Positions 26,865 to 35,480 of a stretch of DNA of 64,000 bases are shown here, piece by piece (positions within the stretch are counted from its first letter, which is position 1; each line of letters starts with the position of its first letter). The position numbers were made by a program, and so were the translations under genes. The notes under the pieces are model-generated. The model saw nothing but the letters and a program-made list of their open reading frames with translations. It did not search any database and was not told the DNA's origin. Source of the stretch: Methanomassiliicoccaceae archaeon COG_1 (GTDB lineage Archaea; Thermoplasmatota; Thermoplasmata; Methanomassiliicoccales; Methanomethylophilaceae); the NCBI GenBank assembly GCA_028561875.1, contig JAQQTI010000005.1, forward strand, positions 1 through 64,000, in the 5' to 3' direction.

Positions 26865-27713
26865 TCATTCACCCAGCCCCAGGTCCCCGATGAGCTTCGG
26901 TATCCCGTGCTCGAAGTCCACGCCGAACCTCACGTCCGTCCCCGCCTCGTAGGTGCGGGCGATGCTGCGCTGCGTGAAGTCGACGGCAACCTCCGCCGCC
27001 CTCGCAAGGGGGAAACCCCTGGTGCGGCAGGCGACGACGACGGATGAGAAGATGTCTCCCGTGCCGTGGTAGTACCCCGGGACGGTCTCCGCGAGGGAGT
27101 GCGAGACCTCCCCCGCCGCCGCGTCATAAGTTGCGGCTCCGACCTCCCTGTCATCGAAGTAGACCCCGGTGAGCACGACCTCCCGCGGGCCCAGCGCGGA
27201 GAGCCTCTCCAGCAGGCCCCGGATGTACCCCTCGGTGTACGGCCCCTCCCTGTACTCCTCGCCGAGCAAGAGGGTGGCCTCGGTGATGTTGGGGAGTACG
27301 ACGTCCGCGCGGGAACACAACTTCCTCATGCCCTGCGGGAAGTTCTCCGGGAAGACTTTGTAAAGCTTACCGCCGTCGGCCATGACCGGGTCGACGTAGA
27401 CCTTCGCGCCCTCCCCGACCATGTCGATGACGCTGTCCATGATGTCAATCTGCTCGAAGGATCCGAGGAACCCGGTATAGATGCCGTCGAACCTCACGCC
27501 GAGGGACTTCCAGTGCTTGGCGATTGGCAGGATGTCCTCGGTGAGGTCGCGGTAGGTGTAACCCGTGAACCCGCCGGTGTGGGTGGACAGAACGGCGGTG
27601 GGCATGCCACTGCATTCTATACCGGCGGCGGAGATGATCGGCAGTGCGACGGTCAGCGAGCACCTCCCCACGCAAGAGACGTCGTGGATCGCTAGGACGC
27701 GTTTCTGTTGCAT
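26865..27713 (-). CDS. pdxY: Pyridoxamine/pyridoxal kinase
   Basis: 282 residues, normal for PdxY/PdxK (ribokinase fold), phosphorylating pyridoxal or pyridoxamine for PLP salvage. Recognisable are an N-terminal SCVGRCSLTVALP, the VDPVMADGG segment, and the C-terminal anion-hole motif HGTGDIFSSV with its catalytic Asp. ATG 27713 follows an A/T box ~25 bases upstream (about 27735-27742), so probably leaderless. First gene of the minus-strand set with GNAT and YgiQ. The bacterial-type enzyme suggests salvage of a host or community vitamin. Confidence 0.87.
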   Translation of the reverse strand: MQQKRVLAIHDVSCVGRCSLTVALPIISAAGIECSGMPTAVLSTHTGGFTGYTYRDLTEDILPIAKHWKSLGVRFDGIYTGFLGSFEQIDIMDSVIDMVGEGAKVYVDPVMADGGKLYKVFPENFPQGMRKLCSRADVVLPNITEATLLLGEEYREGPYTEGYIRGLLERLSALGPREVVLTGVYFDDREVGAATYDAAAGEVSHSLAETVPGYYHGTGDIFSSVVVACRTRGFPLARAAEVAVDFTQRSIARTYEAGTDVRFGVDFEHGIPKLIGDLGLGE

Positions 27714-28025
27714 GCGCGATAATCGCCGGAGTTGTTCAAATACTGTGGGGGTGATTTCGTTGCCGCTGAGCGCGCCGTGATTGACTTTGCCGCGACCTGT
27801 GGCATAGCGGAAGCTTTTGTCGGTTTCCCGGGATCGTTCGCGCCCGCTGCCCTCGGACCTCGCCGCCCTCCCGCGGATGCTGAGGACGGCGGTCCGCGCG
27901 GCATCGCATGCGCCCCGGGGCCGGCGGAAAACGGTGTTCCCCGTACGCTGCGAACCATGTAACCATCCCAAAGAACCCTAACTTCCGCCCCCAGGGTTTT
28001 ATCTGAGCAACGACCATAGCCTATC
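27714..28025. other. Divergent intergenic region
   Basis: Holds the A/T box of pdxY on the left (about 27735-27742, minus) and of the TPR-like gene on the right (TTTTATCT, 27994-28001, plus). The GC-rich middle shows no credible gene, repeat or RNA. Confidence 0.5.
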
Positions 28026-28961
28026 ATGACGAGCGCCAAAGAGCACCTCGATGACGTCCTGAAGGAATACAACGACGCAGTGGCCTCCCTCGAGGGGAAG
28101 GGGCCCTCCGAAGAGAGGATCGGGGCGTACATCCGCCGCGGACGGGTACTGTCCATGATGGACTCGTTCGTGGCCGCAATCGACGACTTCAACCAGGCGA
28201 TTGCGATGATAAGGCAGATGGAATCCTCCCTGGGGCGGGAGCTGGACCCCGGGTACTGGGTGATGGCCCACCTCTCCCGCGGCGAACTCGTCGGCACCGC
28301 CGGCCCCGCCGAGATGGCCGCCGAGTACAAGGAGGCGGCCTCCCGCCTCCCCCGCCTCTCCGCAGGGTGCAGGTTCTTCGAGGACGACCGGGCGATCGCG
28401 GAGATGTGCGTAGACGCCGCCGGCGACCTCCGGGAGGCGGGCTTCCGCGGCGGATGCGCCCCGTTCATCGACAAGGCGATCTCCCTCTCCGCCGATAGCA
28501 AGGACCCGGACATGATGAACCTCTGCGTAGGCGCCCTGAACTTCGCCGCGGGGGACGTGGAGGAGGAGGACCCCGCGATGGCCACCGCGCTCTACTCGAA
28601 ATCGGTCGAGATCGGCGCCCAGCTGAAGGGCTCGGGGCGTCTCAGGGACCGGTCGGAATTCGTCCTCGCCCTCGCCTCCCTCGCCGACCTTGAGGAGGCT
28701 GGAGACGAGGACGCGGCGCTCGTGCACCGCGTCACCGCCGTAGACGTGCTGGAGGAGATGTTCGCCGAGGGCTACGAGAGCGGCGTCGAAGCCCTCGCCG
28801 AGCTCCACGGCCTGATCGGAAAGTCGCTCATGTCCCGCAACAAGGTGGAGGCGGCCGAGGCGCACCTCATGCGGCAGGCCGAGCTCGCCATCGGGGTCAG
28901 CGAGGAGTACCTCGAGGAGAACGGCATAAAGCCCTGGAAGCGCATGGGGGGGAGCGGATGA
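28026..28961 (+). CDS. TPR-like alpha-helical protein of unknown function
   Basis: 311 residues, acidic, with helical-repeat character (AYIRRGRVLSMMDSFVAAID, ALYSKSVEIGAQLKGSGRL). Soluble, no signal peptide. ATG 28026 lies ~26 bases after an A/T box, so leaderless. Overlaps the next gene by 4 bases (ATGA), suggesting co-translation with the flavin reductase-like protein. No catalytic motif seen. Confidence 0.7.
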   Translation: MTSAKEHLDDVLKEYNDAVASLEGKGPSEERIGAYIRRGRVLSMMDSFVAAIDDFNQAIAMIRQMESSLGRELDPGYWVMAHLSRGELVGTAGPAEMAAEYKEAASRLPRLSAGCRFFEDDRAIAEMCVDAAGDLREAGFRGGCAPFIDKAISLSADSKDPDMMNLCVGALNFAAGDVEEEDPAMATALYSKSVEIGAQLKGSGRLRDRSEFVLALASLADLEEAGDEDAALVHRVTAVDVLEEMFAEGYESGVEALAELHGLIGKSLMSRNKVEAAEAHLMRQAELAIGVSEEYLEENGIKPWKRMGGSG

Positions 28962-29617
28962 AACGGGACGTCGACGTGCTCGAGTTCGCTTCGGAGGTGG
29001 AGAAGGCCCTCAGGCAGGGGGTGCTCCTCACCACGAAGGCCGGAGGGAGGGTGAACACCATGACCATCGGCTGGGGCTCCCTCGGCGTCATATGGGGGAG
29101 GGCAGTGTTCACCGCCTACGTGAGGGAGGGACGGCTCACCAGGGCCCTCCTGGACGAGAACCCGGAGTTCACCGTCAACATCCCCCGCGGGAGGCTCGAC
29201 AGGGGGATCCTCGGCTTCGCGGGTTCGCGGAGCGGCCGGGACGCCGACAAGATCGCCGAACTCGGCCTGACGCTCGAGGATCCGGTGACCGTCTCGGTGC
29301 CGGCGATCGCGGAGCTCCCGCTCACCCTCGAGTGCAAAGTGATCTACAGGCAGCCGCAGGAGCCGATGCTCCTCGACGATAGGTTCCGCAGGGCGTTCTA
29401 CCCCGAGGGCGTGCCGTCCACCGAATGCGGTGTCAACGAGGACCGGCACATCGCGTACTACGGGGAGATCGTGGCGGCGTACATCATCGGCCGACGGCGA
29501 AGACGGCTCCCCTGTACGACCTTACTTATAGCGAACCACTGTAGGGTGCCATATGCGCACCTTCTTCTGCCCCACCTGCGGCAGCGTCATCCTGCCCGGG
29601 ATGTCCCGCTGCCCTGA
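28958..29617 (+). CDS. Flavin reductase-like (FMN-binding split barrel) protein
   Basis: Residues 1-~180 match the flavin reductase-like domain: LLTTKAGGRVNTMTIGWGSL near the start (FMN-contacting strand), VNIPRG, and the C-terminal IAYYGEIVAAYI strand. Probable flavoprotein reducing FMN or a small substrate. The frame has no stop at the domain end: ~35 further residues are encoded by the promoter and first 65 bases of the helicase gene. Confidence 0.8.
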   Translation: MKRDVDVLEFASEVEKALRQGVLLTTKAGGRVNTMTIGWGSLGVIWGRAVFTAYVREGRLTRALLDENPEFTVNIPRGRLDRGILGFAGSRSGRDADKIAELGLTLEDPVTVSVPAIAELPLTLECKVIYRQPQEPMLLDDRFRRAFYPEGVPSTECGVNEDRHIAYYGEIVAAYIIGRRRRRLPCTTLLIANHCRVPYAHLLLPHLRQRHPARDVPLP

Positions 29618-31622
29618 CTGCGGGATGCCCTTCGACGGCGGCGAGTGGGTGAAGAAGGTGGCGGACGCTCCTTCCCCGAAGCTGGTCGAGCCCGGCGAGG
29701 CGAGGGCGCCGTTCCTCCCCTACGAACCGCGGCCGGAGCAGCTGCGGATCATCGCGGACATCCGCGACGCCCTCGACCGGGGGAGGCACATCGTCATCGA
29801 GTCCGGCACCGGCACCGGGAAGACGGTCGTCTCACTCGCCGGCGCCCTAGAGCACGCCCGCCCGCTGGGGAAGAAGGTCGTCTACGTCACGAGGACGATC
29901 TCCCAGGCGGACCAGGTGATGAGGGAACTCAAAGCGATCAGCACCATAAGGCCGGTGTGCGGAATCACCCTCACCGGCCGCGGCAAGTCCTGCCCGCTAC
30001 TCGAATCGCGCCCCGATTTTACCACGCTGACCCCGAACGTCCTCTCGACTATGTGCTCCGAGCGCAAGCAGCGCAGCACAAACGGACAGGCGGGTGGATG
30101 CCCGTACTTCGAGAGGGTGGAGGGCAAGGCTCCCGCGGTCGGGGCCTACTGCCGTAGGAACTTCCCCCGCTCCGAGGAGCTCGACGCCTACTGCAAGAAC
30201 ATGAACGTCTGCCCGTACGAGGCGAAGAAGCTCCTCCTCAAGGGCTTCGACGTGGTCGTCGCACCTTACATCCACATCATCGATCCAGATATCCGCGACA
30301 ACTTCCTGCAGAATCTCGGCATCGACGACAACGGCATCACCCTCGTCGTGGACGAGGCGCACAACCTCATGGACGCCGTGCGCGAGCAGGAGAGCTTCTC
30401 GATAACGGATAGGCTGGTCGGCTCCGCCCGCGACGAGGCGTCGATTCTGAAAAGGCAGGAGCTGTCCTTCGGCGTCGGCGCGGAGGCGCTCGCCCTATCC
30501 GTGAAAGCGGCGCTCCGCGAGCTGTCTGGACGGCACATACCCTTCGGGAAGAGGGAGGCCCTCCTCCCCGACAAGGCGCTGGAGGGGAGCGTCTGCCGTA
30601 CGTTGAATATCACCGCCGACAAGCTCGGAGCGGTCATCGCCGCCGCCGTCGATCTCGGCCGGAAGCGCGAGCAGGAGATCGCTGACAGCGACGCGCCCTC
30701 CTCCCCGTTCCTGGAGCTCGCCGAGCTCCTGGACAGGTGGGTCCGCTCCCCGGCCGAGAGCTACGTGAAGGCCGTCCGTGCCGACGGCGACGGCGCGTTC
30801 CTCACCGCCTCATGCATCGACCCGGCCGACATCGTGAGGTTCATGCAAGCGCTGCCGGGCGCGGTGCACATGTCCGGGACGCTGCAACCCCTCGCTCAGT
30901 ACGCGTCGGTTATGGGACTGCCGAAGAACGCCGTGCCGCGCACCTACCCCTCGCCCTTCCCGAGAGAGAACCGCCTCGTGGTGTACGTGAAAGGGGTGAC
31001 CACCAACTACGGCGTGCTGAAATCCAACCCGGCGATGATGGCGAAGATCGAGCGCACCACGGCGCAACTCTGCAACGCCGTGGATAAGAACACCATCGTG
31101 TTCCTGCCCTCCTACCGCGTGATGAAGGACATCCGCCGCTACATGGAGGAGTCCATCGACAGGCCCCTCTACTGGGAGGAGTCCGGCAGGCAGAGGAGGA
31201 CCATGTCCGCCCTCGAGAGGTTCCGCGCCGGACGCGACGGCGTCTTCTTCTGCGTGATGGGGGGATCCGTGGCGGAGGGCATGGACTTCCCCGGCGACGA
31301 GCTGAGCTTCGCGATCGTCGTCGGCATGCCGTACCCCCCGCCGTCGCTGGAGATGGCGGCGATGAAGAGCCTCTTCGACGCCCGCTACGGGCCGGGGATG
31401 GGGTGGAAGTACACCTCCGAGGTCCCCGCCGTGAGGAAGATCAGGCAGGCGGTGGGAAGGCTCATCAGGACGGAGACCGACCGCGGCATGGCGGTCATCC
31501 TCGACGAGAGGGCTGCGCGGAACGCCAGGCAGCTGGAGGCCGTCCCTACGGCCGACCCCGTCGGAGACGCCGTGAGGTTCTTCTCGGAAGGACGGAGAAA
31601 CCGATCCCCCGACATCGCGTGA
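29553..31622 (+). CDS. XPD/DinG-type Fe-S DNA helicase with N-terminal zinc ribbon
   Basis: 689 residues. N-terminal zinc ribbon CPTCGSVI...CPDCGM (residues 6-24), then a superfamily 2 helicase: Walker A SGTGTGKT, DEAH box VVDEAHNL, and motif VI QAVGRLIR. Between motifs Ia and II lie the Fe-S cysteines typical of XPD (GKSCPLL, STMCSE, GGCPYF, NVCPYE regions). Unwinds DNA 5'-3' in repair. Its own promoter (ACTTATAG, about 29524-29531) gives a leaderless ATG at 29553. The 3' end overlaps the convergent MFS frame by 238 bases. Confidence 0.92.
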   Translation: MRTFFCPTCGSVILPGMSRCPDCGMPFDGGEWVKKVADAPSPKLVEPGEARAPFLPYEPRPEQLRIIADIRDALDRGRHIVIESGTGTGKTVVSLAGALEHARPLGKKVVYVTRTISQADQVMRELKAISTIRPVCGITLTGRGKSCPLLESRPDFTTLTPNVLSTMCSERKQRSTNGQAGGCPYFERVEGKAPAVGAYCRRNFPRSEELDAYCKNMNVCPYEAKKLLLKGFDVVVAPYIHIIDPDIRDNFLQNLGIDDNGITLVVDEAHNLMDAVREQESFSITDRLVGSARDEASILKRQELSFGVGAEALALSVKAALRELSGRHIPFGKREALLPDKALEGSVCRTLNITADKLGAVIAAAVDLGRKREQEIADSDAPSSPFLELAELLDRWVRSPAESYVKAVRADGDGAFLTASCIDPADIVRFMQALPGAVHMSGTLQPLAQYASVMGLPKNAVPRTYPSPFPRENRLVVYVKGVTTNYGVLKSNPAMMAKIERTTAQLCNAVDKNTIVFLPSYRVMKDIRRYMEESIDRPLYWEESGRQRRTMSALERFRAGRDGVFFCVMGGSVAEGMDFPGDELSFAIVVGMPYPPPSLEMAAMKSLFDARYGPGMGWKYTSEVPAVRKIRQAVGRLIRTETDRGMAVILDERAARNARQLEAVPTADPVGDAVRFFSEGRRNRSPDIA

Positions 31623-33049
31623 ACCTTCCGGATTACGGACCGGAGCGCTCCCGATGCGAGATGGGCACGTTCCATCTTTTGGGCGATGGCCCGGCTTTCG
31701 AAGGGTGCCGGCGATCGAACGCGATTGCGTCGTCCCGCCGGCACGCCCTTCGTCTCCCTCCCGGAGACGGCGACGACCGCGGCTACGAGAGCGAACGCGA
31801 GTGAGAGGATCGAGAAGACGTAGAGGAAGCCGTCTTCCTTCCCGAACACCCCGTATAGGGCGGGCACTATGAACGGTGCGACAAGGGCGCCCACCCTCCC
31901 GACGGCGGATGCCCATCCCGCGCCCGACCCGCGGATGCGCGTCCTGTATACTTCAGGGGTGTAAGAGTAGACGCAACCCCACGCCCCGAGGGCGAAGAAG
32001 TAGAGCAGACAGCCGGTGGCAAGGATCGCCCCCTCTGAGCCGGACATGCCGTAGAGCCAGGCTGCAGCGGCGGTGCCGGAGAAGTACAGTACTAGGCAGG
32101 GCTTTCTGCCGATCGCCTCGATGAGGTACGCCGCGCTGAAGTACCCTGGGAGCTGCGCGAGGCACATGATGACGGTGAACTCGAAGCTCTTGACCATGTC
32201 GAACCCGCGGTCGGTGAGCAGCGAGGGCGTCCACAGGACGAATCCGTAATATCCGAAGTTAACACCGATCCATATGACCCAGAGCACAGCGGTGGCACGG
32301 CGGTTCTCCCTGTTCCAGAGCTCGCCGAGAGAGGCTCTCGCCTTTTCGGCAGGGGCCTCCGCCGGAACGTAATCTGGGGATTCCGCTCCCGCCTCCGCCT
32401 CCATCCTCCTGACGATGGCGTCGGCCTCCTCCCCCCTGCCGGCGGATTCTAGGTACCTCGGCGACTCTGGCACCATCCTCCTGAGCACGGCGGCGAACAG
32501 CGCCGGCGCCGCGCCGACGAAGAACGCCGCGCGCCACCCCCATGCCGGGATGGCGAGGTAGGCGACGAGTGAGGCGGCGATCCAGCCCCAGGCCCAGAAG
32601 CTCTCGAGTATGACGACGTTCCTCCCCCTGGCCCTAAGCGGTGAGAGCTCGCTCACGAGGGCGGAGGCGACCGGTAATTCCCCTCCCAGCCCCAAGCCGG
32701 TGACGAACCTGAACACGACGAGCATCGCGAGATTGACCGAGAGCCCGCAGAGCAGGCTCCCGACGCTGTAGACGAGGAGGGTGGCGATGATGACGGTGCG
32801 CCGGCCGAAGCGGTCGGCGATGACCCCCGACAGGGCCGCGCCGGCTATCATGCCGAATATCCCCGAGGAGAGGATGGCGCTGCGCTCGAAGTCGCTCAGA
32901 CTCCAGTCGTTCCTGATATCGGCGATGACGCCGCTGACCATGCCCTGGTCCATGGCGTCGAACAGCCAGCCTATGCCGACGGCGAGTAGGACCACGGCCG
33001 CGCTGCGCGTCATCGGCAGCGAATCGATGCGTTCCGAGATCGTCGGCAT
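31385..33049 (-). CDS. MFS transporter, sugar-porter/NiaP-like
   Basis: Twelve-span major facilitator with the conserved loop DRFGRRTVI after TM2, GLGLGGELPVA in TM4 and PESPRYL before the central loop, most like the NiaP (nicotinate) and related porters; the substrate is inferred only weakly. ATG 33049 is chosen because an A/T box near 33079-33086 places transcription start just upstream; 33070 is an alternative. The domain ends near 31,740; the remaining ~115 residues are antisense to the helicase and end at a TAG, so the native stop is missing. Confidence 0.82.
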   Translation of the reverse strand: MPTISERIDSLPMTRSAAVVLLAVGIGWLFDAMDQGMVSGVIADIRNDWSLSDFERSAILSSGIFGMIAGAALSGVIADRFGRRTVIIATLLVYSVGSLLCGLSVNLAMLVVFRFVTGLGLGGELPVASALVSELSPLRARGRNVVILESFWAWGWIAASLVAYLAIPAWGWRAAFFVGAAPALFAAVLRRMVPESPRYLESAGRGEEADAIVRRMEAEAGAESPDYVPAEAPAEKARASLGELWNRENRRATAVLWVIWIGVNFGYYGFVLWTPSLLTDRGFDMVKSFEFTVIMCLAQLPGYFSAAYLIEAIGRKPCLVLYFSGTAAAAWLYGMSGSEGAILATGCLLYFFALGAWGCVYSYTPEVYRTRIRGSGAGWASAVGRVGALVAPFIVPALYGVFGKEDGFLYVFSILSLAFALVAAVVAVSGRETKGVPAGRRNRVRSPAPFESRAIAQKMERAHLASGALRSVIRKVHAMSGDRFLRPSEKNLTASPTGSAVGTASSCLAFRAALSSRMTAMPRSVSVLMSLPTACLIFLTAGTSEVYFHPIPGP

Positions 33050-33168
33050 GGCTTGTCCCGGCAACGGCATGGGGGCATCGCATTAAAGAGGAGCGGTGCG
33101 ACGGGGAATCGGTAGCGCCGGAGTCGTTCGAAAATCGCTAAATACGATGCCCGGCTAGGCCGGAGGCG

Positions 33169-34125
33169 ATGGCACTCCTCAAAGCCCTCATGGACATCAG
33201 GATCTGGGTCGCCGCTTCTATGGCGGTGGCCTTCCTGGTCGGGCCGATAGGCGACATCGCCTCGACCCTGGTCATCGCCGTCCTCATGATGCAGATGGTC
33301 GCCGCCATGGAGGGCCTGTCGTTCCACGGGGACGATTTCAGGAGGGATGCCGGGCCCATAATGTACTGCTTCCTCGCCTGCTTCGGAGTGAGCACGGGGG
33401 CGACGCTGCTCATGGGCTCCCTGTTCATCGGCGACGAGTCGCTGTGGTACGGGTGGTGCATGCTCGCCTCCGTGCCCACCGGCGTATCGGTCATCGCCCT
33501 CACCCTGATGATGCACGGGAACCGCGTGCTGTCCGTGCTGGCACTCACGGTCGTGTACCTCCTCGCGCTGGGGGTCACCCCCCTTCTCACCACCATGCTG
33601 ATCGGCGATGCCGTCAGCCCCTTCGAGATCCTCATGTACGTCGTGCTGTTCATCGCGGTGCCGATCGCGGCCACCGTCCCTCTGAAGAGATTCAGGATCA
33701 ACGGCGACTGCAAGGTAATCTTCATCAACGCCATGATGTTCCTGCTGCTAATCTTCGCCGTCGGCAACAACCGCGACTTCATCTTCGAGAACATCTTGAT
33801 GGTCGCCGCCATAGCCGGCGCCTGCCTCCTGAGGACTTTCGGCGTCAGCATCGCCGTCCTCTACGCGATGAAGCGGATGAGCGGGAACCGCGGAAACGCC
33901 GTGGCCTACATGGGCTTCGCAGTGTGGAAGAACTCCGGCCTGGCGACTTCTTTGTGCCTCGCGCTGCTGTCCGCCCAATACCCAGAGGCGGCGTTGCCGT
34001 GCGCGGTGTCACTGATGGTGGAGAACGTTTGGTACGCCGCGATGAACAGCTTGATAAAGAAGGTCTGGCCCCCGGGGACCACCATCCAGGAGGAGATCCT
34101 CGGCCCTGGCGGAGCGCGGACCTAA
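33169..34125 (+). CDS. Bile acid:sodium symporter (BASS) family transporter
   Basis: 318 residues, about nine or ten membrane segments. BASS features are the paired motifs MHGNRVLSVLALTVVYLLA and VWKNSGLATSLCLALLS (the discontinuous-helix 'NSGLA' sequence). Imports organic anions with Na+ in characterised members; substrate unknown here. A/T box GCTAAATAC (33137-33145) gives a leaderless ATG at 33169. Ends TAA. Confidence 0.75.
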   Translation: MALLKALMDIRIWVAASMAVAFLVGPIGDIASTLVIAVLMMQMVAAMEGLSFHGDDFRRDAGPIMYCFLACFGVSTGATLLMGSLFIGDESLWYGWCMLASVPTGVSVIALTLMMHGNRVLSVLALTVVYLLALGVTPLLTTMLIGDAVSPFEILMYVVLFIAVPIAATVPLKRFRINGDCKVIFINAMMFLLLIFAVGNNRDFIFENILMVAAIAGACLLRTFGVSIAVLYAMKRMSGNRGNAVAYMGFAVWKNSGLATSLCLALLSAQYPEAALPCAVSLMVENVWYAAMNSLIKKVWPPGTTIQEEILGPGGART

Positions 34126-34158
34126 TCTTTATTAGAGCGCACGGAATAGCCCGACGGA

Positions 34159-34242
34159 GCGGAAGTGGCTCAGCCTGGACTAAGGCGCCGGTCTTGAAAA
34201 CCGGTGGTGAACACCTCGGGAGTTCGAATCTCCCCTTCCGCG
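34159..34242 (+). tRNA. tRNA-Ser (anticodon UGA)
   Basis: Acceptor arms GCGGAAG / CTTCCGC pair perfectly (34159-34165 with 34235-34241), discriminator G at 34242. Anticodon arm CCGGT-CTTGAAA-ACCGG with anticodon TGA; long variable arm with GGTG-AAC-ACC stem; T arm GGGAG-TTCGAAT-CTCCC. CCA is not encoded. No intron. Confidence 0.95.
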
Positions 34243-34336
34243 CCTCAAGGTTGCCACGGGCCGGAGAGAGGACCGAAAGATAATACTGGACATCGAATCT
34301 GGGCTACCTGTTTTATATGACCTCCAGCATGTTAGC

Positions 34337-34353
34337 ACGAATTTCTAATTCGT
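34337..34353 (+). promoter_or_regulatory. Variant 17-bp operator before SBP F
   Basis: Perfect palindrome ACGAAT-TTCTA-ATTCGT: same length and spacing as the TTGGAT-N5-ATCCAA repeats but different arms. TATA box TTTATATG (34312-34319) lies ~20 bases upstream, so it covers the transcription start. Unlike the others, a separate Shine-Dalgarno (GAGGA, 34361-34365) follows. Confidence 0.65.
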
Positions 34354-34372
34354 TAATACTGAGGACAAAACA

Positions 34373-35455
34373 ATGAGATCGAAGACGTTCATACTGATTG
34401 CGGGCGTGGTTGCCGTACTAATCATCGCGGCCGCCGGCATGGCCATCGTAAACGACAAGGGCGAGAACAGCGACGGGGCGTTCACCGACGCCCGCGGGAG
34501 GTCTGTTGACGTCGAGAGCACGGAGCGCATACTCTGCATCGGGGCATGCTCCGCCGAATACGTGAGCTATTTCGATGCCGTCGACAGGATCATCGCTCTC
34601 GACGTGCGCGACGGCAACGACGTACAGAAAGGATACTATCAGGCCTTCAAGGACAAGTTCGAGTCCCTCCCCAAGGTGAACAAGAGCGCCTACGAGAGGA
34701 TCGTCATGCTCGCCCCCACCCTCGTGATCACTTCCGACATCGAGGTCAGCGTCATCAACAGCATGCAGGATGCGATCAGGATTCCCGTCTACGCCGTCAA
34801 CGCCGACATCGAATTCGCCGAAGACAGGGACGCGTGGTACGACCAGATCGAGGCCCTCGGCAAACTGTTCAACGAGAAGGGCAGGGCGAAGAGGATCGTC
34901 GACGGCGTGAAGGGGCTCGTCTCCGACATCGAGAGAGAGAAGGTCAAGGGCGTCTCTGGATATGTCTGCGGCATGAACTTCTACGGGTCAGGTGCCGTGA
35001 AGTACCTCAGGACCACCGGCGATTACCTGCCGTTCGAGTACGCCGGCATCGACAACGTCGTGCCTTCGAAGAGCGCCAAGGTTTCGAAGCAACCCTACGA
35101 CATCAAAGCCGAGGACCTCCAGGCCCTCGATTTCGACTACCTGGTAATAGACGGGTACTACACCAACGACGTGGTCAGGGAGCTTAAAGACAACTACAGC
35201 GTAATCCGCGACAAGGCCGCCGTCAGAAACGGCAACGTATACTCCACGATGGCGTACAAGATCTACGGTACGCAGTTCGACGCCACCCTCATAAACTGCT
35301 TCTACATCGCCTCCGTCGCCAACGGCGAGGCCTACGGTTGGAGCTTCGAGGAGAAGGCCAACGAGGTGCTCAATCTCTTCTACGGCGGCAAGTACACCTA
35401 CGGGCAGATGCTCGAGGACCGCTCTGGTAAAGGATGCGCGAAGTTGTCTCTGTAA
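34373..35455 (+). CDS. FecB/BtuF-type substrate-binding protein without dockerin (SBP F)
   Basis: 360 residues. Membrane anchor about 5-26, a short NDKGENSDG linker, then directly the periplasmic-binding domain with the usual opening FTDARGRSVDVESTERIL and the hinge region. Lacks the dockerin module of SBPs A-E. Receptor for an iron-chelate or cobamide-class ligand, feeding the cassette F permease 25 bases downstream. Controlled from the variant operator at 34337-34353. Ends TAA. Confidence 0.9.
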   Translation: MRSKTFILIAGVVAVLIIAAAGMAIVNDKGENSDGAFTDARGRSVDVESTERILCIGACSAEYVSYFDAVDRIIALDVRDGNDVQKGYYQAFKDKFESLPKVNKSAYERIVMLAPTLVITSDIEVSVINSMQDAIRIPVYAVNADIEFAEDRDAWYDQIEALGKLFNEKGRAKRIVDGVKGLVSDIEREKVKGVSGYVCGMNFYGSGAVKYLRTTGDYLPFEYAGIDNVVPSKSAKVSKQPYDIKAEDLQALDFDYLVIDGYYTNDVVRELKDNYSVIRDKAAVRNGNVYSTMAYKIYGTQFDATLINCFYIASVANGEAYGWSFEEKANEVLNLFYGGKYTYGQMLEDRSGKGCAKLSL

Positions 35456-35480
35456 ACCCTCCGACCGATGCCGAGAGCCC

